This document shows positions 6,563-8,651 of a stretch of DNA of 8,651 nt, in pieces. The position numbers and the translations under genes were made by a program. How positions within the stretch are numbered: position 1 is the first letter of the stretch; every line of letters begins with the position of its first letter. The DNA comes from TMED-70 sp036164085 (lineage in GTDB: Bacteria > Chloroflexota > Dehalococcoidia > Lucifugimonadales > Lucifugimonadaceae): positions 1-8,651 of the forward strand of contig JAYZJV010000036.1 of NCBI GenBank assembly GCA_036164085.1, written 5' to 3'. The notes below the pieces were generated by a model, which was not told where the DNA came from, searched no databases, and worked only from the letters and a program-made list of their open reading frames with translations.

Positions 6563-6844
6563 TTGGAATTAATATCACTAATAATTATTTTTGTACTTGC
6601 ACTATTTATTGGTTACGAAATAATAACCAAAGTCCCCCCAACACTGCATACTCCACTTATGTCGGGTTCAAATGCTATTTCTGGAGTAGTTATAGTGGGA
6701 GCAATAATCATTTCATCAAATGTTCATAGTACATTAGCAACTATTTTTTCTGTGATTGGAGTTATATTGGCAACTATTAATGTTGTAGGCGGATTTTTAG
6801 TAACGGACAGAATGCTAGCTATGTTTAAAAAAAGTAAAAAATAA
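6563..6844 (+). CDS. pntAB: NAD(P) transhydrogenase alpha-2 subunit (membrane)
   Basis: Forms part of the membrane domain II that carries protons. The 93 residues contain three hydrophobic helices at roughly 2-21, 36-52 and 59-80, as in the short Thermus-type alpha-2 (R. rubrum has about 139 residues with a longer N-terminus). The family hallmark LHTPLMSGSNAISG (28-41) is present, as is the ending TDRMLAMFKK (84-92). At the position where Thermus has its proton-relay histidine (SNFIHG, His42), this protein has Ser40 (SNAISG). The only histidines are His29 in the universal LHTPL motif and His55 in the loop after helix 2. TTG start. The stop TAA overlaps the pntB Shine-Dalgarno (bases 6842-6844 within TAAGGAG), so production of the two membrane subunits is probably coupled. 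Confidence 0.92.
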   Translation: MELISLIIIFVLALFIGYEIITKVPPTLHTPLMSGSNAISGVVIVGAIIISSNVHSTLATIFSVIGVILATINVVGGFLVTDRMLAMFKKSKK

Positions 6845-6848
6845 GGAG
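6843..6848 (+). promoter_or_regulatory. Ribosome binding site of pntB
   Basis: AAGGAG, five T residues, then TTG 6854. The first two bases are shared with the pntAB stop codon. Confidence 0.8.
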
Positions 6849-6853
6849 TTTTT

Positions 6854-8251
6854 TTGTTAGAAATATCGTCAAACATTTTAAATATACTATATTTAATCTC
6901 TGCTTCTATGTTCATACTTGGGATAAAAAGATTAGCTTCTCCAGCTACTGCAAGAAATGGAAATAGGCTTTCTTCTATAGCAATGTTAATAGCAATAGTT
7001 GTCACAGTATTAAAATATACTGAAACAAATATTCAATGGATTATTATAGGTTTGATCATTGGTTCTTTTATTGGAGTTCTATTATCAAAATACGTTCAAA
7101 TGACCGCCATGCCTCAATTGGTTGCTGTATTCAATGCCTTTGGTGGTGCAGCTAGTGCGATTGTTGCTATGTATGAAGTCATTTTCCAAAGCTCAATAGA
7201 CCAATCTACTTTTGTTCTTGCATCTGTTGCCTTTGCTACGATTGTAGGATCTGTAACATTTACAGGTTCTTTTATAGCCTTTGGTAAATTACAAGAAATT
7301 TTAACAACAAAACCAATTCTTTTACCTATAAGAAATTTTATAAATATAATCCTGATTTTAAGTGTTGTAGTTTTAGGTGTAATTTTATGTATACCAGAAA
7401 TGTCTGATGTCAATTATTTGTACATATTGGTAGGGGTATCGTTGATATTAGGTATATTAATAGTGATTCCAATTGGAGGAGCAGATATGCCTGTTGTAGT
7501 TGCATTACTTAATTCATATTCAGGTATTGCAGGAGCCGGTGCTGGATTTGTACTAGGTAATCCTGTTTTGATTATTTCAGGTTCATTAGTTGGAGCATCA
7601 GGTCTAATTCTTACAAGAATCATGACAAAAGCAATGAATAGATCTCTGTTAAATGTAATGCTTGGAGGCTTTGGGGTCGAAGAAGGTTCTAGTGTATCAG
7701 GAGAGGAAGAAACAAGACCTGTCACTTCTTTAACATCTGAAGATGCAGCTATGATTTTAGGGTATGCAGAAAGTGTAATATTTGTACCAGGATATGGACT
7801 AGCTGTGGCTCAAGCCCAGCATCAAATCAATGAACTCTCTGGATTGTTAAAAGAAAAAGGCGTATCTGTAAAATTTGCTATTCATCCAGTTGCAGGAAGA
7901 ATGCCTGGACATATGAATGTTCTATTAGCTGAAGCAAATGTACCTTATGATGAATTGAAGGATTTAGATGAGATAAATAGCGAATTTGATAGAACTGATG
8001 TAGCAGTTGTCGTAGGTGCGAATGATGTTACAAATCCAAATGCTCGAACAGACAAAAGTTCTCCAATTTATGGAATGCCGATTTTAAATGTAGATAACGC
8101 TAAATCAGTTATAGTGCTAAAGAGGTCAATGGCATCTGGATTTTCAGGTGTTCAAAATGAACTATTTTTCCTTGATAAAACTAATATGTTATTTGGAGAT
8201 GCAAAAGACTCAATAGAAGGGATGATAAAAGAGGTAAGAGAATTAGATTAA
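6854..8251 (+). CDS. pntB: NAD(P) transhydrogenase beta subunit (membrane domain plus NADP(H)-binding domain III)
   Basis: Carries the proton channel and the NADP(H) site of transhydrogenase. Length 465 is normal for the family. Residues 8-260 hold about nine membrane helices, with conserved TAMPQLVA (84-91), VTFTGS (134-139), GGADMPVVVALLNSYSG (208-224; Asp211 and Asn220 match E. coli Asp213 and Asn222) and KAMNRS (259-264). Domain III is complete: GYGLAVAQAQ (313-322), HPVAGRMPGHMNVLLAEANV (344-363), VVVGANDVTNP (385-395) with Asp391, SPIYGMP (403-409), KRSMASGFSG (423-432, Phe where Tyr is common) and MLFGDAK (445-451). E. coli His91 is replaced by Asn94, and residues 1-322 contain no histidine at all. 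TTG start with strong Shine-Dalgarno. The stop codon overlaps that of rpmF on the other strand. Confidence 0.96.
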   Translation: MLEISSNILNILYLISASMFILGIKRLASPATARNGNRLSSIAMLIAIVVTVLKYTETNIQWIIIGLIIGSFIGVLLSKYVQMTAMPQLVAVFNAFGGAASAIVAMYEVIFQSSIDQSTFVLASVAFATIVGSVTFTGSFIAFGKLQEILTTKPILLPIRNFINIILILSVVVLGVILCIPEMSDVNYLYILVGVSLILGILIVIPIGGADMPVVVALLNSYSGIAGAGAGFVLGNPVLIISGSLVGASGLILTRIMTKAMNRSLLNVMLGGFGVEEGSSVSGEEETRPVTSLTSEDAAMILGYAESVIFVPGYGLAVAQAQHQINELSGLLKEKGVSVKFAIHPVAGRMPGHMNVLLAEANVPYDELKDLDEINSEFDRTDVAVVVGANDVTNPNARTDKSSPIYGMPILNVDNAKSVIVLKRSMASGFSGVQNELFFLDKTNMLFGDAKDSIEGMIKEVRELD

Positions 8252-8460
8252 GATTGAGTCACTTCTTCTTCGACTGATTCTTCTTCTTTAGAGTGATAAT
8301 TTCTTCCATTATACTCTCCACAGCTTTTACAAACTGCATGCGGAATTCTTGGTTCTCCACACTCAGAACACATGTACCCGTTAATTTTGGTCAGCCCTTT
8401 ATGAGATCTTTTATTTCCTCTTCGAGCTCTTGTATGTTTCTTTTTGGGTAAAGCAGTCAA
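8248..8460 (-). CDS. rpmF: 50S ribosomal protein L32
   Basis: Structural protein of the large ribosomal subunit. The 70-residue product has the L32 layout: basic N-terminus ALPKKKHTRARRGNKRSHKG (3-22), then a zinc ribbon with Cys31, Cys34, Cys44 and Cys47 (CSEC and CKSC), with the typical GEPRIPHAVC between them. This is the zinc-binding C+ form. After YNGRNY the chain continues for about 15 residues rich in Glu (residues 57-70), an acidic tail beyond the usual end. The start is TTG 8460: an in-frame stop lies 15 bases upstream and the only later Met is residue 30, so no other start is possible. Only a weak purine tract (GAAAG) precedes it. The usual plsX and fabH neighbours cannot be downstream, because pntB converges on its 3' end. 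Confidence 0.95.
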   Translation of the reverse strand: MTALPKKKHTRARRGNKRSHKGLTKINGYMCSECGEPRIPHAVCKSCGEYNGRNYHSKEEESVEEEVTQS

Positions 8461-8491
8461 ATTTTTTCTTTCTAACTATTACTAATAACTT

Positions 8492-8526
8492 ATTATAATT
8501 TATTAAATAAAATTAAGAGTTGTTAA
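8492..8526 (-). promoter_or_regulatory. Candidate rpmF promoter
   Basis: On the minus strand a perfect TATAAT (8497-8492) lies 31 bases before the rpmF start, a reasonable leader length. No good -35 exists at 16-18 bases. TTAACA (8526-8521) is 23 bases upstream of the -10, the same unusual arrangement seen before pntAA. The surrounding DNA is almost all A/T, so confidence is limited. If the membrane gene upstream is co-transcribed with rpmF, the promoter would be unnecessary. Confidence 0.4.
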
Positions 8527-8539
8527 AAAGGTACAAAAT

Positions 8540-8651
8540 TTATTGTGTTTTAAGTTTTTTACTTAAAGCCCCAACATACAGGAATGCTATAGAAGATAGA
8601 ACAAAAATCAATGCTCCTATATAAAGAACTATCTCATATGAATTTGTTACA
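8540..8651 (-). CDS. C-terminal end of a membrane protein (partial, runs off the window)
   Basis: An open frame enters from the right edge on the minus strand and ends at TAA 8540-8542, giving 36 residues. They form one hydrophobic helix (about residues 7-29: IVLYIGALIFVLSS, then IAFLYVGAL) followed by a short basic tail SKKLKTQ. This looks like the last transmembrane helix of a multi-pass protein with a cytoplasmic end, for example a transporter, but the fragment is too short to assign a family. The gap to rpmF is 79 bases of A/T-rich DNA with no convincing terminator hairpin, so rpmF could be read from this gene's transcript or from its own promoter. Confidence 0.6.
   Translation of the reverse strand, partial: VTNSYEIVLYIGALIFVLSSIAFLYVGALSKKLKTQ

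Noticed and set aside
6724..7725. Three open minus-strand frames opposite pntAB and pntB
   Set aside because: All are antisense to conserved transmembrane and glycine-rich segments, with no family resemblance or start signals.
8461..8539. Possible intrinsic terminator for the membrane gene ahead of rpmF
   Set aside because: Only A/T-rich sequence with weak partial symmetry; no G/C-containing stem followed by a T run on the minus strand.
1..8651. Mobile element, prophage, toxin-antitoxin or defence system
   Set aside because: No transposase, integrase, nuclease, repeat flanks or composition break was found; all larger genes are core metabolism or translation.

Overview
This is an AT-rich (about 30% G+C by eye), very compact bacterial window with no mobile elements, RNA genes, CRISPR or phage sequence. 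Coding sequence covers all but about 200 bases. Protein families, low G+C and tiny intergenic gaps suggest a free-living bacterium with a streamlined genome. A separate but overlapping Tal and short PGI pair (close to the Tal-PGI fusions of Chloroflexota and cyanobacteria), a three-subunit transhydrogenase and a C-terminally extended zinc-ribbon L32 would fit an AT-rich marine Chloroflexota lineage. That assignment is a low-confidence inference; Actinobacteria-like lineages are not excluded.

Region 1 (1-5011, + strand) is one tightly packed operon of sugar-phosphate genes: the C-terminal half of transketolase, rpiB, transaldolase (tal), a divergent short glucose-6-phosphate isomerase (pgi), a TIM-barrel aldolase-like protein resembling DUF2090 (the C-terminal domain of some IolC proteins), and a 67-residue acidic protein of unknown function. 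Gaps are +5, +1, -4, -8 and +9 bases, and none of the starts has a clear Shine-Dalgarno. Together the recognised enzymes form the non-oxidative pentose phosphate branch joined to glycolysis at fructose-6-phosphate. No oxidative-branch gene (zwf, gnd) is in view.

Region 2 (5012-5451) holds a single 105-residue minus-strand gene, probably a small ferredoxin-like or alpha/beta-barrel protein, whose stop codon directly abuts the operon's last stop. A 122-base divergent promoter region follows, with a near-perfect palindrome carrying TATAAT on both strands.

Region 3 (5452-8251, + strand) is a complete three-subunit proton-translocating NAD(P) transhydrogenase operon (pntAA, pntAB, pntB). All three genes start with TTG behind recognisable Shine-Dalgarno sequences. 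The NAD and NADP sites look intact, but the membrane histidines used for proton transfer in studied enzymes are missing. It would link NADH to NADPH, a fitting neighbour for an operon lacking the NADPH-forming steps.

Region 4 (8248-8651, - strand) has rpmF (ribosomal protein L32, TTG start, converging on pntB with stop codons overlapping in a shared TTAA), its short upstream region, and the C-terminal end of a membrane protein running off the window.
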